Below are positions 1-8,863 of a DNA stretch of 64,000 bases, in pieces. The notes beneath the pieces are model-generated. The model searched no databases. It saw only the letters and a program-made list of their open reading frames with translations, and was not told where the DNA came from. Each line of letters starts with the position of its first letter. The stretch's first letter is position 1. A program made the position numbers and the translations under genes. Origin of the DNA: Methanobrevibacter sp. TLL-48-HuF1 (GTDB lineage Archaea; Methanobacteriota; Methanobacteria; Methanobacteriales; Methanobacteriaceae); the NCBI RefSeq assembly GCF_023617305.1, contig NZ_CP081485.1, positions 796,501-860,500 on the forward strand. The letters are read 5' to 3'.

Positions 1-25
1 TCACAATATTTATTTTATTTTTCAT
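1..25 (-). CDS. Possible 5' end of a gene cut by the left edge
   Basis: On the minus strand an ATG at 23-25 opens a frame reading M-K-N-K-I-N-I-V before the window ends. It is preceded by AGGATAAT, a plausible ribosome site. Only eight codons are visible, so no function can be given and it could be chance. Confidence 0.3.
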
Positions 26-26
26 A

Positions 27-95
27 TTATCCTAAAATAGAAAATATCACTAGTGCAATAAGCACTCCTAAAATAATAGTACATAATTCTTCCAT
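27..95 (-). CDS. Possible 22-residue hydrophobic peptide
   Basis: A 23-codon minus-strand frame begins with ATG at 93-95 and ends just before the possible start at 23-25. The peptide begins MEEL and is then almost wholly hydrophobic (Ile, Leu, Val), as expected of a single membrane helix. I see no clear ribosome site, so this is a weak call. The close coupling to the next start is its main support. Confidence 0.22.
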   Translation of the reverse strand: MEELCTIILGVLIALVIFSILG

Positions 96-151
96 AATAC
101 TAATATTGTGATTATCATATATAAAACTTGTTAAAAAAATAAAAAGAAAAA

Positions 152-475
152 TTAGCTATTCATAAAATTATAGTGATCAATATATCTTTGTAAAACCTCC
201 TCAACAGGACCTTCATCACTAACCAGTTTAATACCTGCATCTTCTGCTTTAATTTTAGATTTGAATCCGTGCTGAGTAGAAATTATAACATCACAGTCAT
301 TGCATTTTTGAATAACATCTCCACCCTGATGTTTAGCATTCTTATCAATAGCTACTTTTCTTGTTTCAACAAAATCAAATTTATCATCAACTACATCATA
401 AATAGCTAATGATACTGCTTTTCCCAAATGCAAATCAACAGCATCTCCGTTAGAAGATGCAAGTGCAATTCTCAT
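152..475 (-). CDS. NifX/NifB-C-terminal-like (dinitrogenase FeMo-cofactor family) protein
   Basis: About 107 residues matching the small NifX/NafY-like fold, which in nitrogen fixers binds iron-molybdenum cofactor precursors. Archaea carry many stand-alone members of unknown role. Visible features are the N-terminal strand MRIALASS, the conserved D-x-H-x-G (VDLHLGKA) and a central C-x-x-C (KCNDCDVII). I chose the ATG at 473-475 because the longer frame starts in GTTGATTAAA, which looks like its ribosome site. It follows the flavodoxin-family gene with no gap, so the two are probably co-transcribed. No nif structural genes are in the window, so a FeMo-co role is not implied. Confidence 0.8.
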   Translation of the reverse strand: MRIALASSNGDAVDLHLGKAVSLAIYDVVDDKFDFVETRKVAIDKNAKHQGGDVIQKCNDCDVIISTQHGFKSKIKAEDAGIKLVSDEGPVEEVLQRYIDHYNFMNS

Positions 476-476
476 T

Positions 477-1046
477 TTAATCAACTAATTTTTTAATTAT
501 ATTGGCAACATTTTGCCCAAATAACTTAATAGTGTCTATTCCTTCACTGTCATCTAAAGCTGTACCTTCAGGACCTGCAAATACCATATTCCAGTAAGTG
601 CTTCCAGCTATTATCATATTGTTAATTGGGAAAAACATTGTCATTTCCTGTAAGGTTAAAGTTTGCCCACCGCGTCTTGCAACAGCAATCGGACCTCCAA
701 CCATCCAGTCTAAAAATTTGTCATTTCCTCTTGAAACTTTACCAATCCTTTGAAGAGCAGCCATTATATCTCCTCTTGCAGTTCCAAAGTAAACTGGTGC
801 TGCAGGAATAAATCCGTCAGCATGTCTGATTTTTTCAATGACTTCCTCTAAACCGTCATTTAAAACACAGTTTCCAGTTCCGGCACATCCGTTACATGCA
901 ATACAGGACTGTATCTGTTTTCCTCTTAAAGATATGATTTCAGCTTCAACACCATTTTTCTCAATTTCTTCAGCACAAACTTCCAGAACATCCTGAGTGT
1001 TGCTGTTAGCTCGTGGACTAGAATTTAATAATATAACTTTTGCCAT
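477..1046 (-). CDS. Flavodoxin-family NAD(P)H-dependent FMN reductase / iron-sulfur flavoprotein-like
   Basis: A 189-residue flavodoxin-fold protein. The N-terminus (VILLNSSPRANSNT) is the phosphate-binding loop for FMN in the NADPH-dependent FMN reductase family, and residues 48-60 hold a compact cysteine motif (SCIACNGCAGTGNC), typical of archaeal iron-sulfur flavoproteins that bind a [4Fe-4S] cluster. The later segment APVYFGTARGDIMAALQR is also family-typical. It is probably a cytoplasmic electron carrier or a reductase protecting against oxygen or peroxide; the substrate cannot be read from sequence. It lies directly upstream of the NifX-like gene in one likely operon. The ribosome site GGTTGATGTT precedes the ATG. 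Confidence 0.85.
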   Translation of the reverse strand: MAKVILLNSSPRANSNTQDVLEVCAEEIEKNGVEAEIISLRGKQIQSCIACNGCAGTGNCVLNDGLEEVIEKIRHADGFIPAAPVYFGTARGDIMAALQRIGKVSRGNDKFLDWMVGGPIAVARRGGQTLTLQEMTMFFPINNMIIAGSTYWNMVFAGPEGTALDDSEGIDTIKLFGQNVANIIKKLVD

Positions 1047-1104
1047 AACATCAACCTAAATAAAATTTTGTTAATCAAATAATAAATCTTTTGGAAAAAA
1101 GAAT

Positions 1105-1863
1105 TTAAACTTCAGCACCGTTTAAAGCATGCTGACATGGACAGTCAAAATCATCATCCAAATGCTTAATAATTTCATAAATTAAAACCATCAAATCTTC
1201 CTCTTTAGCTTTAACCATTTCAAATACTTCATCAATAGTTAAATTATCCTGTGAAATTCCAGATGCATAATTTGAAACTATGCAAATTGAGTTATAACAG
1301 ATTGCCCTTTCACGGGCAAGTGTTACTTCAGGAACTCCAGTCATACCTACCAGATCTCCTCCAAGAAGTTTGAACATTTTAATTTCAGCAGGTGTTTCAA
1401 ATCTAGGCCCCTGTGTACAGACATATGTTCCTCCAGTAATAACTTCACCGCAATCAGCTATTATATCCCTTAAACGGCTGCAATAAGGTTCAGTTACATC
1501 TACATGAACAACATGGTCTTCAAAGTAGGTTTTGTCTCTGTTTTCGGTAAAATCTAAAAAGTCATCAGGAATTACAAATGACCCCGGAGGCATTTCCAGA
1601 TTCATAGATCCGACAGAATTGGTAGCTATTATCTGTGTAACTCCCACATTCTTAAGTGCATCAATATTAGCTCTGAAATTGATTTTATGTGGAGGAATAC
1701 TATGTCCTGAAGCATGCCTTGGAATAAAAACTACTGTTTTATTAAATATATCTAAAACAGAAACTTCAACATCCCCATAATCTGTTTTAACTACTTTTTT
1801 TTCAACATTATCTGCCTTTTGAGTTATTTCGTAAACTCCACTGCCGCCAATAATTCCAATCAT
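1105..1863 (-). CDS. mtnP: S-methyl-5'-thioadenosine/thioinosine phosphorylase
   Basis: A 252-residue purine nucleoside phosphorylase of the MTAP type. It opens with IGIIGGSGVY (phosphate-binding GGSG), has the PRHASGHSIPPHKINFRANI segment of the family, and a central GTYVCTQGPRFETPAEI with the purine/ribose site GMTGVPE following. It would cleave 5'-methylthioadenosine from polyamine synthesis, or methylthioinosine. In methanogens the homologue often prefers the deaminated substrate (M. jannaschii MJ0060), so the exact substrate is uncertain. Six bases separate it from the upstream rtcB gene, which suggests shared transcription. Confidence 0.9.
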   Translation of the reverse strand: MIGIIGGSGVYEITQKADNVEKKVVKTDYGDVEVSVLDIFNKTVVFIPRHASGHSIPPHKINFRANIDALKNVGVTQIIATNSVGSMNLEMPPGSFVIPDDFLDFTENRDKTYFEDHVVHVDVTEPYCSRLRDIIADCGEVITGGTYVCTQGPRFETPAEIKMFKLLGGDLVGMTGVPEVTLARERAICYNSICIVSNYASGISQDNLTIDEVFEMVKAKEEDLMVLIYEIIKHLDDDFDCPCQHALNGAEV

Positions 1864-1869
1864 CTTATC

Positions 1870-3318
1870 TTATCCTTTTGTAACAGCTAATGGTTTTACT
1901 TTTGCAACAAGTTTAGCTATTCCTGTACTGTCAGATATTTTAACTACGCTGTCCACATCTTTGTATGCGCCCGGTGCTTCTTCAGCGATTACATTTTCAG
2001 TTGTAGCTCTGATTTTAACACCATTTGCAGCTAAATTGTTTTTGATTTCTTCAGGCTTGTAGTCTTTTTTAGCCTGTGATCTTGATAAAACCCTTCCGGC
2101 ACCATGTGCAGTGGATCCGAATGTTTCTTCCATTGCTGTTTGTGTTCCATGCAATACATAAGATGCTGTTCCCATTGTTCCCGGAATTAACACAGGCTGA
2201 CCAACTTTCCTGTATTTTTCAGGAATCTCTTCACTTCCCGGTCCAAATGCACGGGTAGCTCCTTTTCTGTGGACTACCAATTTCATGTCATTGCCTTTGA
2301 ATTTGTGTGTTTCCTGTTTAGCAATGTTGTGAGCTACATCATAAACAATATCCATTCCCATATCTTTAGCTGATTCTCCTAAAATGTCTTCAAAGGTTTC
2401 CCTTATCCAATGAGTCATCATTTGTCTGTTTGCCCATGCATAATTGGCTGCTGCATACATAGCTTTCAAATAGTCCTGAGCTTCTTTTGAATCGAATGGT
2501 GCACAAGCCAACTGTCTGTCTGCAAGATCAATTTGGTGATTTTTATAAGCTTTATCCATTACTCTCAAATAATCAGAACAGACCTGGTGTCCGCAACCTC
2601 TTGAGCCGCTGTGAATCATAATTACAACCATTCCTTTTTCAAGACCATATACACCAGCTACTTCATCATTATAGATTTCATCAACAACCTGAATTTCTAA
2701 AAAGTGATTTCCAGAACCTAAAGAACCTAATTGAGGTATTCCTCTTCTTTTAGCTTTGTCACTGACCTTAGTTGAGTCAGCTTCTTTGATTCTTCCGTTT
2801 TCTTCTAAAACTTCAAGATCTTCTTCCCATCCATAGCCATTTTCTACAGCCCACTCTGCTCCAAAATTTAAAACATCATCTATTTCATTTTCTTTAAGCT
2901 TGATTTTTCCTTTGCTTCCTACACCAGACGGAATATTTTTAAACAATGCTTCAATTAATTCATCAAGTTTGTCTTCAATGTCAGATTGTTTAAGATTGGT
3001 TTTTATTAACCTGACTCCACAGTTAATATCAAAACCTACTCCTCCAGGAGATACAATTCCGTTTTTTTCACTGAATGCTGCTACACCACCTATTGGAAAT
3101 CCATATCCAAAATGAATATCAGGCAAGCCTATTGCATATCTGTGAACACCTGGAAGACATGCAATGTTTACAATCTGATCAATAGCTCCATCTTCTAAAG
3201 CTTCAAAACTTTCATCATCAAGATACAATCTTCCAGAAGCCCTCATTTTTTTATTAACACTTCCTGGAACCTCATAGACGTTATCTCTAACTTTTTTAAT
3301 TTTATCTTTAATACCCAT
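1870..3318 (-). CDS. rtcB: RtcB-type RNA ligase (tRNA splicing / RNA repair)
   Basis: About 482 residues, the usual length, with no intein. RtcB joins 2',3'-cyclic phosphate and 5'-OH RNA ends, sealing tRNA exons after intron removal, with GTP and Mn2+. Motifs present are [13 protein letters not shown] (metal-binding Cys), [20 protein letters not shown] and the guanylylated-histidine region [11 protein letters not shown] near the C-terminus. The ATG at 3316-3318 is preferred because GTGATTTTT just before it looks like a ribosome site. The archease gene needed for multiple turnover is 550 bp upstream, and an intron-containing tRNA-Met is in the same window. Confidence 0.96.
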   Translation of the reverse strand: MGIKDKIKKVRDNVYEVPGSVNKKMRASGRLYLDDESFEALEDGAIDQIVNIACLPGVHRYAIGLPDIHFGYGFPIGGVAAFSEKNGIVSPGGVGFDINCGVRLIKTNLKQSDIEDKLDELIEALFKNIPSGVGSKGKIKLKENEIDDVLNFGAEWAVENGYGWEEDLEVLEENGRIKEADSTKVSDKAKRRGIPQLGSLGSGNHFLEIQVVDEIYNDEVAGVYGLEKGMVVIMIHSGSRGCGHQVCSDYLRVMDKAYKNHQIDLADRQLACAPFDSKEAQDYLKAMYAAANYAWANRQMMTHWIRETFEDILGESAKDMGMDIVYDVAHNIAKQETHKFKGNDMKLVVHRKGATRAFGPGSEEIPEKYRKVGQPVLIPGTMGTASYVLHGTQTAMEETFGSTAHGAGRVLSRSQAKKDYKPEEIKNNLAANGVKIRATTENVIAEEAPGAYKDVDSVVKISDSTGIAKLVAKVKPLAVTKG

Positions 3319-3438
3319 AAAAATCACAAACTATTTTATAATATTTATTAAAAGGATAATAAATAATTTTTTGGTAAAAAACAGAATAAATTAATACAAA
3401 TCCCCGCTATTTTTTGCAGCTGGGAAAAAAACAAGTTA

Positions 3439-3459
3439 AATGAGGATATAAACCTCATT
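3439..3459. terminator. Small hairpin upstream of rtcB
   Basis: AATGAGG at 3439-3445 and CCTCATT at 3453-3459 form a perfect 7-bp stem around a 7-nt loop, between the DUF4064-like gene (minus strand, ending at 3517) and rtcB. It could end the upstream transcript or be a leader structure of rtcB. There is no strong T-run, so the role is open. Confidence 0.35.
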
Positions 3460-3516
3460 AATAAATTGAGAAAAATAAAATCCATTAAAGACTTAAAAAA
3501 AGTACTTTAAAAAATT

Positions 3517-3837
3517 TTATTTTCTAAATAATGCAGACATTCCTGCAACCAACAATAATACTGCTCCAAGAACACCAAAGAAAGTGGATCCTAATAAAAC
3601 CAATATTGCAGAAACAATAAATAAGAATCCGCCAACGTCACTATCTTTAAATACATGAATAGATGCAAAAATACCTAAAAATGATCCGATAGTGGCTATA
3701 AGTCCTAAAAAGGAGGTTGCTCCAAATCCAAAACTTCCAATCAATAAGATAAATGAACTAGAAACTAAACTTATAAGTGCCCCTAAGCCTCCTACAATTA
3801 GTTCAAATATTCTTGAAACTGATTTTCTTCTTTGCAT
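3517..3837 (-). CDS. Small membrane protein, DUF4064-like
   Basis: A 106-residue protein with a short basic N-terminus (MQRRKSVSRIFELIVGG) and three to four hydrophobic glycine-rich helices, ending in FRK. The pattern resembles DUF4064 membrane proteins common in bacteria and Methanobrevibacter, whose function is unknown. It sits between archease and rtcB on the same strand, but that position alone does not tie it to RNA ligation. Confidence 0.7.
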   Translation of the reverse strand: MQRRKSVSRIFELIVGGLGALISLVSSSFILLIGSFGFGATSFLGLIATIGSFLGIFASIHVFKDSDVGGFLFIVSAILVLLGSTFFGVLGAVLLLVAGMSALFRK

Positions 3838-3873
3838 ATTTAATTATTTAAATATAATTTATTATATATGTTT

Positions 3874-4296
3874 TCATAAATCCACAATTGCTGAAAGTTT
3901 TACAATATCTTTTTCAATAATATTCATTTTGTGAAATGTTATAGCTTTAACTTCATCACCGCGATAATGTTTATCCCAATTAATCCCTTCACCTTCAATT
4001 GTTGCATTTAAGTGATATCCGTCATCTGTTTTATTAATCGTGACTTTAAATTGTGAAAATAACATGAATTCTATTTCATGCAAAAATAAAAGTTCCTCTA
4101 AAAAATCATACAATAAAGAAACTTTGTCTTCTGAAGTTATTTCAAATGATTTGGAAGTTATGGGTTCTATATATTCTGTTTTAGAAATTATATTAAATAA
4201 TGCCAATCCTGCATTTTCAAAAGCCTCGTTTAAGTTGTTTCCATAAGCATAAAATCCTATATCTGCAGTTACATCAAAAAATTCAAATTTTTTCAT
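3874..4296 (-). CDS. Archease, RtcB cofactor
   Basis: A 140-residue archease. These small proteins speed RtcB guanylylation and let the ligase turn over repeatedly. The N-terminus FEFFDVTADIGFYAYG carries the T-A-D-I/V metal-binding segment, and the C-terminus has the family-typical GEGINWDKHYRGDEVKAIT followed by a terminal acidic residue (VDL). The histidine that usually precedes T-A-D is Val here, a small departure. A ribosome site AGGAAG precedes the ATG. It is on the same strand as rtcB with one gene in between. Confidence 0.88.
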   Translation of the reverse strand: MKKFEFFDVTADIGFYAYGNNLNEAFENAGLALFNIISKTEYIEPITSKSFEITSEDKVSLLYDFLEELLFLHEIEFMLFSQFKVTINKTDDGYHLNATIEGEGINWDKHYRGDEVKAITFHKMNIIEKDIVKLSAIVDL

Positions 4297-4379
4297 AGTT
4301 TCTTCCTAAAATATTACTTTTCAAATGGGGTGTCTCTCTTTCTTTATATTACACTTTCAAACAATATTAATTTAGCGAT

Positions 4380-4568
4380 GTGATAGAAATGTTGAAAAAT
4401 TCAGATACTACAATAAAAGCTGATTTAAGAAAGAAAAGTTCTATAATAGATGAAATAGAATATAGTAACTATGATATTCAAGCTTGCATGGTGATACTTG
4501 TTATAATGATAGTATTGCTTTTATCAATAATCTCTGTTGTAACTGCGCAAAATCCCAATTTAGTATAA
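4380..4568 (+). CDS. Possible small single-pass membrane protein
   Basis: A 62-codon frame (GTG at 4380 or ATG at 4389) encoding a charged N-terminal half and one strongly hydrophobic segment (MVILVIMIVLLLSIISVV) near the C-terminus. I do not recognise a family and there is no clear ribosome site. It occupies the gap between the divergently read archease and zinc-ribbon genes, so it could be a real small membrane protein or chance. Confidence 0.3.
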   Translation: MIEMLKNSDTTIKADLRKKSSIIDEIEYSNYDIQACMVILVIMIVLLLSIISVVTAQNPNLV

Positions 4569-4672
4569 TTGGTTTTTTCTAATTATATGCTACCAAACCC
4601 TTGGCGCAGAAAAAGCATTAGATTAAAACAGGTTGACCCATGCAAAAATCTAATGTTATAAGGATGATTAAT

Positions 4673-4936
4673 ATGGAATTTGATTCAAATATGAAATTCT
4701 GTCAGTCCTGTGCAATGCCAATGACTGAAGAATTATATGGCAGCAACAAAGATGGCAGTAAAAACGAAGATTACTGTATTTACTGCTATGAAAATGGTGA
4801 ATTTACAGCAGATATATCTATGGAAGAAATGATTGATTTTTGTGTTCCAAAAACTGTCGAAAATACAGACATGGATGAAAAAACAGTTAGAAAAATGTTA
4901 AATGAAACATTTCCACAACTTAAAAGATGGAAATGA
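4673..4936 (+). CDS. Putative zinc-ribbon domain protein
   Basis: About 87 residues. The first half carries C-x2-C (FCQSCAMPM) and, some 25 residues on, C-x2-C (DYCIYCYENG), the pattern of the PF12674-type putative zinc ribbon. The second half is helical and ends in FPQLKRWK, typical for that family. The ATG at 4673 is chosen because AAGGATGATTA lies directly upstream; a longer frame from 4640 has no such site. Function is unknown. It converges on cdc6 with only 3 bp between the stops. Confidence 0.75.
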   Translation: MEFDSNMKFCQSCAMPMTEELYGSNKDGSKNEDYCIYCYENGEFTADISMEEMIDFCVPKTVENTDMDEKTVRKMLNETFPQLKRWK

Positions 4937-4939
4937 ATT

Positions 4940-6049
4940 TCATAATTTAAAATCACAAGGGTTAAAACGTAAAATAATTTCTCTGGAATTTCCTCTTGAC
5001 CCTTTTCCTGTGAATTTTGTGTCAACTAATCTTAAAAACTCCAATTTTTCAAGGGTTCTGTTAAAGGTAGCATAACTTACATTTTCTTTTTCTTTAAACA
5101 GTTCCGATAACTCTCCGGCTGTAAAAATCTTATCTGAATCTGAAATTATTTTTAATAATGCCTTTTCAGTATCATTTAATGATTTTAAAGTTTCTGAGAT
5201 TTGTACTGAAACTAAAGAATCAACTGCTTTTTGGAAATGTTCCTCTGTAATTTCTCTAGATGCTTCAGCTTCAGCAATATTGCCGCAAGACCTTAAAAGA
5301 TTAATGCCTACTCTTAAGTCTCCGACATCATAAGTATGCATAGCTACCAATTCAAGGATTTCATCACCCATTACACCGGGAAAAAAACCTGCATTTACCC
5401 TGTCTTTTAAGATATCTTCAATTTCTGAATAATTATATGGCTGAAATGTAATGTCCTGAGGTATAAAAACAGTATTTACATTTTTATCAAAGGCATACCT
5501 GAATTCCAGATCAGACAATATTGCAAAAATTCCAGTTTTAACACCAGGATATTCTTCATATGCTCTTAACAAATCATAAAATACTTTATTGGCGGCCTTA
5601 CTTTGGAATAAATAATTAACATCATCCAATGCAACGATTAATGCTTTTTTATCTGATTGAAGTTTATGCATGATTTGGTCATAAATTCTTGAAAATGGAA
5701 CTCCTGTTTCCGGAGGAATATGGCCAAATAGCTTTTTATAAATTTGTGAAAATATTCCAAAACGTGTTGTATGAAGCTGACAGTTTATATAAACACAAGT
5801 GACTTTTTCTGTGCTTTTTTCAACTAATTCAAATACTTTTCTAATAGCTGTTGTTTTTCCAGTTGCACATGAACCTAAAACAACAGAATTTGATGGCTGT
5901 CCCCCACTTATAGCAGGTCTTATTGCCATTGCCATAGCTTCCATTTGCCTATCCCTATAATTATAATTCGGAGGCACATAATCCGGATCAAAAGCATTTA
6001 TATTTTGAAAAAGACTTTCATCATGCATTAAAATATCTTCAATTCCCAT
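4940..6049 (-). CDS. cdc6: Orc1/Cdc6-family replication initiator ATPase
   Basis: About 369 residues of the archaeal Orc1/Cdc6 family. It has the AAA+ Walker A GSCATGKT near residue 60-66, a Walker B with paired Asp (LIVALDDVNYL), a sensor 1 region, and a C-terminal winged helix (residues about 285-365, around FTAGELSELFKEK). Such proteins bind origin repeats and load MCM. The first 50 residues (FDPDYVPPNYNYRDRQ) fit the family start. Only 37 bp separate it from mptE upstream and 3 bp from the zinc-ribbon gene downstream, so no adjacent origin is visible. Methanogens often carry several paralogues. Confidence 0.9.
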   Translation of the reverse strand: MGIEDILMHDESLFQNINAFDPDYVPPNYNYRDRQMEAMAMAIRPAISGGQPSNSVVLGSCATGKTTAIRKVFELVEKSTEKVTCVYINCQLHTTRFGIFSQIYKKLFGHIPPETGVPFSRIYDQIMHKLQSDKKALIVALDDVNYLFQSKAANKVFYDLLRAYEEYPGVKTGIFAILSDLEFRYAFDKNVNTVFIPQDITFQPYNYSEIEDILKDRVNAGFFPGVMGDEILELVAMHTYDVGDLRVGINLLRSCGNIAEAEASREITEEHFQKAVDSLVSVQISETLKSLNDTEKALLKIISDSDKIFTAGELSELFKEKENVSYATFNRTLEKLEFLRLVDTKFTGKGSRGNSREIILRFNPCDFKL

Positions 6050-6086
6050 ACTTATCATTTATATTTAAACTATTATAAAAAAATTA

Positions 6087-6806
6087 TTATGACTTTAAAT
6101 TAATAATTTTAACATCTTCATTATCGTCAATCCACTTTGTAAACAATTCTGCATACTCCAATTTTTTTGTTTTAATTTTATCTGCTTTAGCAGTATCTTC
6201 TGCAATATTTGGTCTTGAGTATTTAGTTACAACATTTCCAAAATCCATTCCAGCCAATATCAATTCAGTGGCTCCAAGTGCAACAGCCAAAAACATTGCT
6301 CTATCTCCGTCTGTAAATCCCCCAAAATTATAGAGATTTCCATGTGCCTGAGCTTGTGTTGTTCCTAAAACATTGTCAAAAAATGGAGTGTATTTTAAAA
6401 TTGCTTCCAGATTATTTCCATGACCGTGAATAACTAAATTTGCACCATATGCATTTGCATATAAAATATCATCTATTTTCCCATCCAGATCAGTGGCTAT
6501 TATATCAGGAACTATTTTTTCTTCAGTTAAAGCTGTTGTTGCTCCGTCTGCAGCTACTAAAACATAATCAAACAAATCATATTCCGTTTTTATTTTTTTA
6601 ATATGGTCTTTTAAAGATGGTCCTGCTCCAAATATTATGAATTTAGTGGAAAAATCTACTTTTTCATATAAATCTTCCAGTGTTAAGCAGCCCTGTTCAA
6701 AAAGAAGGTCATCCAATACCTGAGCAGTTTTTTCATCATCTTCTCTTTTAAATCCGAAATCTTCCAATATTTTTTTATAATAATTTTCCCAAAGGCCAAA
6801 ATTCAT
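6087..6806 (-). CDS. mptE: 6-hydroxymethyl-7,8-dihydropterin pyrophosphokinase (MptE)
   Basis: About 239 residues of the archaeal MptE family (formerly DUF115), which transfers pyrophosphate from ATP to 6-hydroxymethyl-dihydropterin in tetrahydromethanopterin synthesis. Visible family segments are FIIFGAGPSL, VAADGATTAL, DIIATDLDG (acidic metal site), LVIHGHGNN and GNLYNFGGFTDGDRA. It is unrelated in fold to bacterial FolK. I chose the ATG at 6804-6806, just after AGGTGATTTCA. Downstream lies cdc6 in the same orientation. Confidence 0.9.
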   Translation of the reverse strand: MNFGLWENYYKKILEDFGFKREDDEKTAQVLDDLLFEQGCLTLEDLYEKVDFSTKFIIFGAGPSLKDHIKKIKTEYDLFDYVLVAADGATTALTEEKIVPDIIATDLDGKIDDILYANAYGANLVIHGHGNNLEAILKYTPFFDNVLGTTQAQAHGNLYNFGGFTDGDRAMFLAVALGATELILAGMDFGNVVTKYSRPNIAEDTAKADKIKTKKLEYAELFTKWIDDNEDVKIINLKS

Positions 6807-6857
6807 TGAAATCACCTTTTATATATTGTTAATTTAGTTGCAGATTATTAATATTCT

Positions 6858-7427
6858 TTATTCTTTATTAACAACCCTAATGTCCTTACCTGTAAAATAC
6901 TTATACAAATCATGGAACTGCCTTACAACAAAACCAGTACATGCTGCTGAGATTACTGTACCTATACTTACACTTCCCAAGACATCACCTAAAAATATCC
7001 AGCATAAAATAACTGTTATTATCACCATTGATGAATCAATACATATTTTAACTGATGAAAATTTCTTATCAGCAGCTATAGCTATTGCTTCTATAAGACC
7101 TTCTCCAGGAAGCGGTGCAATATTTGCAGGCATCATTATTAAAATTCCGACAGCTATAAGAATTATGCTTAAAGCCAGCATCAGAAACTTCCCCATTAGT
7201 GAAAGATTCTGAATCGGTGCCAGTACCCACAATGAAAAATCAACAAAATATCCGAATAAAAAAGCACTGACTAATTGAAGAAGTCTTTTCGGATGATATC
7301 TCTCTTTCAAAATTGGTTTTTGTATAAAAATAACTACCAGATAAAATAAAACTGATGACAAACCTACATCGATATTTGTAATTAAAGCTATTGCATAGGG
7401 AATGGAGTTAATTGGAGTAACACCCAA
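6858..7427 (-). CDS. YczE-type membrane protein, copy 1, with frameshifted 5' end
   Basis: A YczE/YitT-like integral membrane protein with about five hydrophobic segments, ending in the VVNKE shared with copy 2. Coding similarity to its paralogues continues upstream of 7427: the codons from about 7526 down read E-R-I-K-I-T-N-E-L-I-K-R-I-I-Y-Y-I-I-G-V and match the paralogue N-terminus. However, the only ATG there (7528-7530, after AGGAGC) is one base out of frame and stops after nine codons. One extra G after that ATG would restore a full-length 217-residue protein. As it stands translation would need TTG at 7427 or a non-standard start, so the gene may be broken. Confidence 0.75.
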   Translation of the reverse strand: MGVTPINSIPYAIALITNIDVGLSSVLFYLVVIFIQKPILKERYHPKRLLQLVSAFLFGYFVDFSLWVLAPIQNLSLMGKFLMLALSIILIAVGILIMMPANIAPLPGEGLIEAIAIAADKKFSSVKICIDSSMVIITVILCWIFLGDVLGSVSIGTVISAACTGFVVRQFHDLYKYFTGKDIRVVNKE

Positions 7428-7535
7428 TTCAGATTTGATTGAAACTCCTACAGCAAAAGACAGTATGCATACTCCGATTATATAATATATTATTCTTTTA
7501 ATTAACTCATTTGTAATTTTAATTCTTTCATGCTC

Positions 7536-8189
7536 CTAATTTTCTTTATTAACTACTGTAATTGACTTTCCTGTTATTTTTTCATACAATTCTGTGAGAT
7601 ATCTTATAATAATTCCTATGAATATTGCTGCAAGAATTGTACCTACATTTACACTTCCAAGAATATCTGATGTAAAGAGTCCGCAAATGATTAAAGATAA
7701 TACAACCATTGATGTATCAAAACATACTTTGACTTTGGAAAATCGTTTATCATAAGCCAGAGATACAGCTTCCACAACTCCCTCACCTGGAAGCGGTGCA
7801 ATGTTTGCAGGCATGTATATTAAAATACCGGCAGCTATTAAAAACATACTTACAATCAGCAGTGTAAAGTTAACATCCAAAGGCAGGTCCGGCATCGGAG
7901 ATAAAATCCACAGTGAAAGATCTGTAAAATACCCGAACATAAATGCATTAATCAACTGCAAAAGCCTTTTCGGATTGAATCTCTTTTTTAAAATTGGTAT
8001 TTGGAGAAATACTAAAAGGACATTGAAAATTACTGTTGTAATTCCAATATTTACACCTGAAGCCAGTGTCAAAGAGTATGGAATTGAGCTGATTGGCGTA
8101 ACTCCCAAACCAGACTTTATTGAAAGACCCACACCAAGTGACATTACAAATAATCCACCAACAAATAATATAATTCTTTTAATCCACAT
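7536..8189 (-). CDS. YczE-type membrane protein, copy 2
   Basis: A 217-residue membrane protein with roughly five to six hydrophobic helices. Family marks are the N-terminal GLGVTPISSIPYSL and, in the middle, YMPANIAPLPGEGVVEAVSL followed by FSKVKVCFDTSMV. Bacterial YczE/YyaS proteins have no firmly established substrate, and a transport or export role is only a guess. A good ribosome site (GAGGTG) precedes the ATG. It is the second most downstream of four tandem paralogues on the minus strand; copy 1 follows six bases after its stop. Confidence 0.85.
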   Translation of the reverse strand: MWIKRIILFVGGLFVMSLGVGLSIKSGLGVTPISSIPYSLTLASGVNIGITTVIFNVLLVFLQIPILKKRFNPKRLLQLINAFMFGYFTDLSLWILSPMPDLPLDVNFTLLIVSMFLIAAGILIYMPANIAPLPGEGVVEAVSLAYDKRFSKVKVCFDTSMVVLSLIICGLFTSDILGSVNVGTILAAIFIGIIIRYLTELYEKITGKSITVVNKEN

Positions 8190-8198
8190 TAAAACACC

Positions 8199-8858
8199 TC
8201 ACATTTGTTTTAAATCAACTTCACGACCTGTTATTTTTTTAAATCCTTTAACAATATATTCCAACACTGTTCCAACTAAAAATGCTGCTACAATTGTTCC
8301 TATCCCAACACTAGCCAAAGGATTTCCAATAAATATCCAGCACATCACTACAGAAATAATTACCATTGCAGCATCAAATCCTACTTTAACCTTTGGAAAA
8401 GGCAAATCATATGTAATAGCTATTGCCTGCATTACACCTTCACCTGCAAGCTGAACAATATGAGGCGGAAGGTATAAAAATATTCCAAATGCCAGAACCA
8501 CAATACTGATTCCCAGAAATATAAAGTCTCCAATAAGACCTGGAGGTTTCGGTACAAATGAAACCAGATACACTGCCAAAGTTGTAAAATATCCGAAAAG
8601 AACCCCTGCAACAACCTGCAGCAGTATTTTAGCTTTAAAATTCTCTCTTAGAATTAAAAACTGCAGTATTACAAGAGCAATGTGAAACAGTATAGTTGCA
8701 AATCCTACTTCTATTGCCCATACATGCATCATGGAATAGGGAATTGAGCTAACTGGAGAAGAGCCCAAATCAGACCTGAATGAAAATGCAATACCTGCAG
8801 TCATTACAAAAAGTCCCAGGACATATAATGAAATCCTTTTAATCATATTTCCGTTCAT
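8199..8858 (-). CDS. YczE-type membrane protein, copy 3
   Basis: About 219 residues with the same plan as its neighbours: DLGSSPVSSIPYSM near residue 30, a central YLPPHIVQLAGEGVMQAIAI, and FPKVKVGFDAAMVIIS. The proline-proline-histidine (PPHIVQLAGEG) differs from the PANIxPxxxxG of the other three, so this copy has diverged in the most conserved loop. The start at 8856-8858 follows GTGATGATT. The frame opened further upstream overlaps the stop of copy 4 by a few bases, which points to translational coupling. Confidence 0.83.
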   Translation of the reverse strand: MNGNMIKRISLYVLGLFVMTAGIAFSFRSDLGSSPVSSIPYSMMHVWAIEVGFATILFHIALVILQFLILRENFKAKILLQVVAGVLFGYFTTLAVYLVSFVPKPPGLIGDFIFLGISIVVLAFGIFLYLPPHIVQLAGEGVMQAIAITYDLPFPKVKVGFDAAMVIISVVMCWIFIGNPLASVGIGTIVAAFLVGTVLEYIVKGFKKITGREVDLKQM

Positions 8859-8863
8859 AATCA

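Noticed and set aside
152-1046. A nitrogen-fixation locus, from the NifX-like gene
   Set aside because: NifX-like proteins are widespread in non-fixing archaea and no nifHDK genes are here.
1870-3318. An intein in rtcB
   Set aside because: The protein is of normal length and all motifs are continuous.
4940-6086. A replication origin beside the cdc6 gene
   Set aside because: Archaeal origins often lie next to cdc6, but the gaps on both sides here are only 3 and 37 bp, with no repeats, so no origin can be placed.
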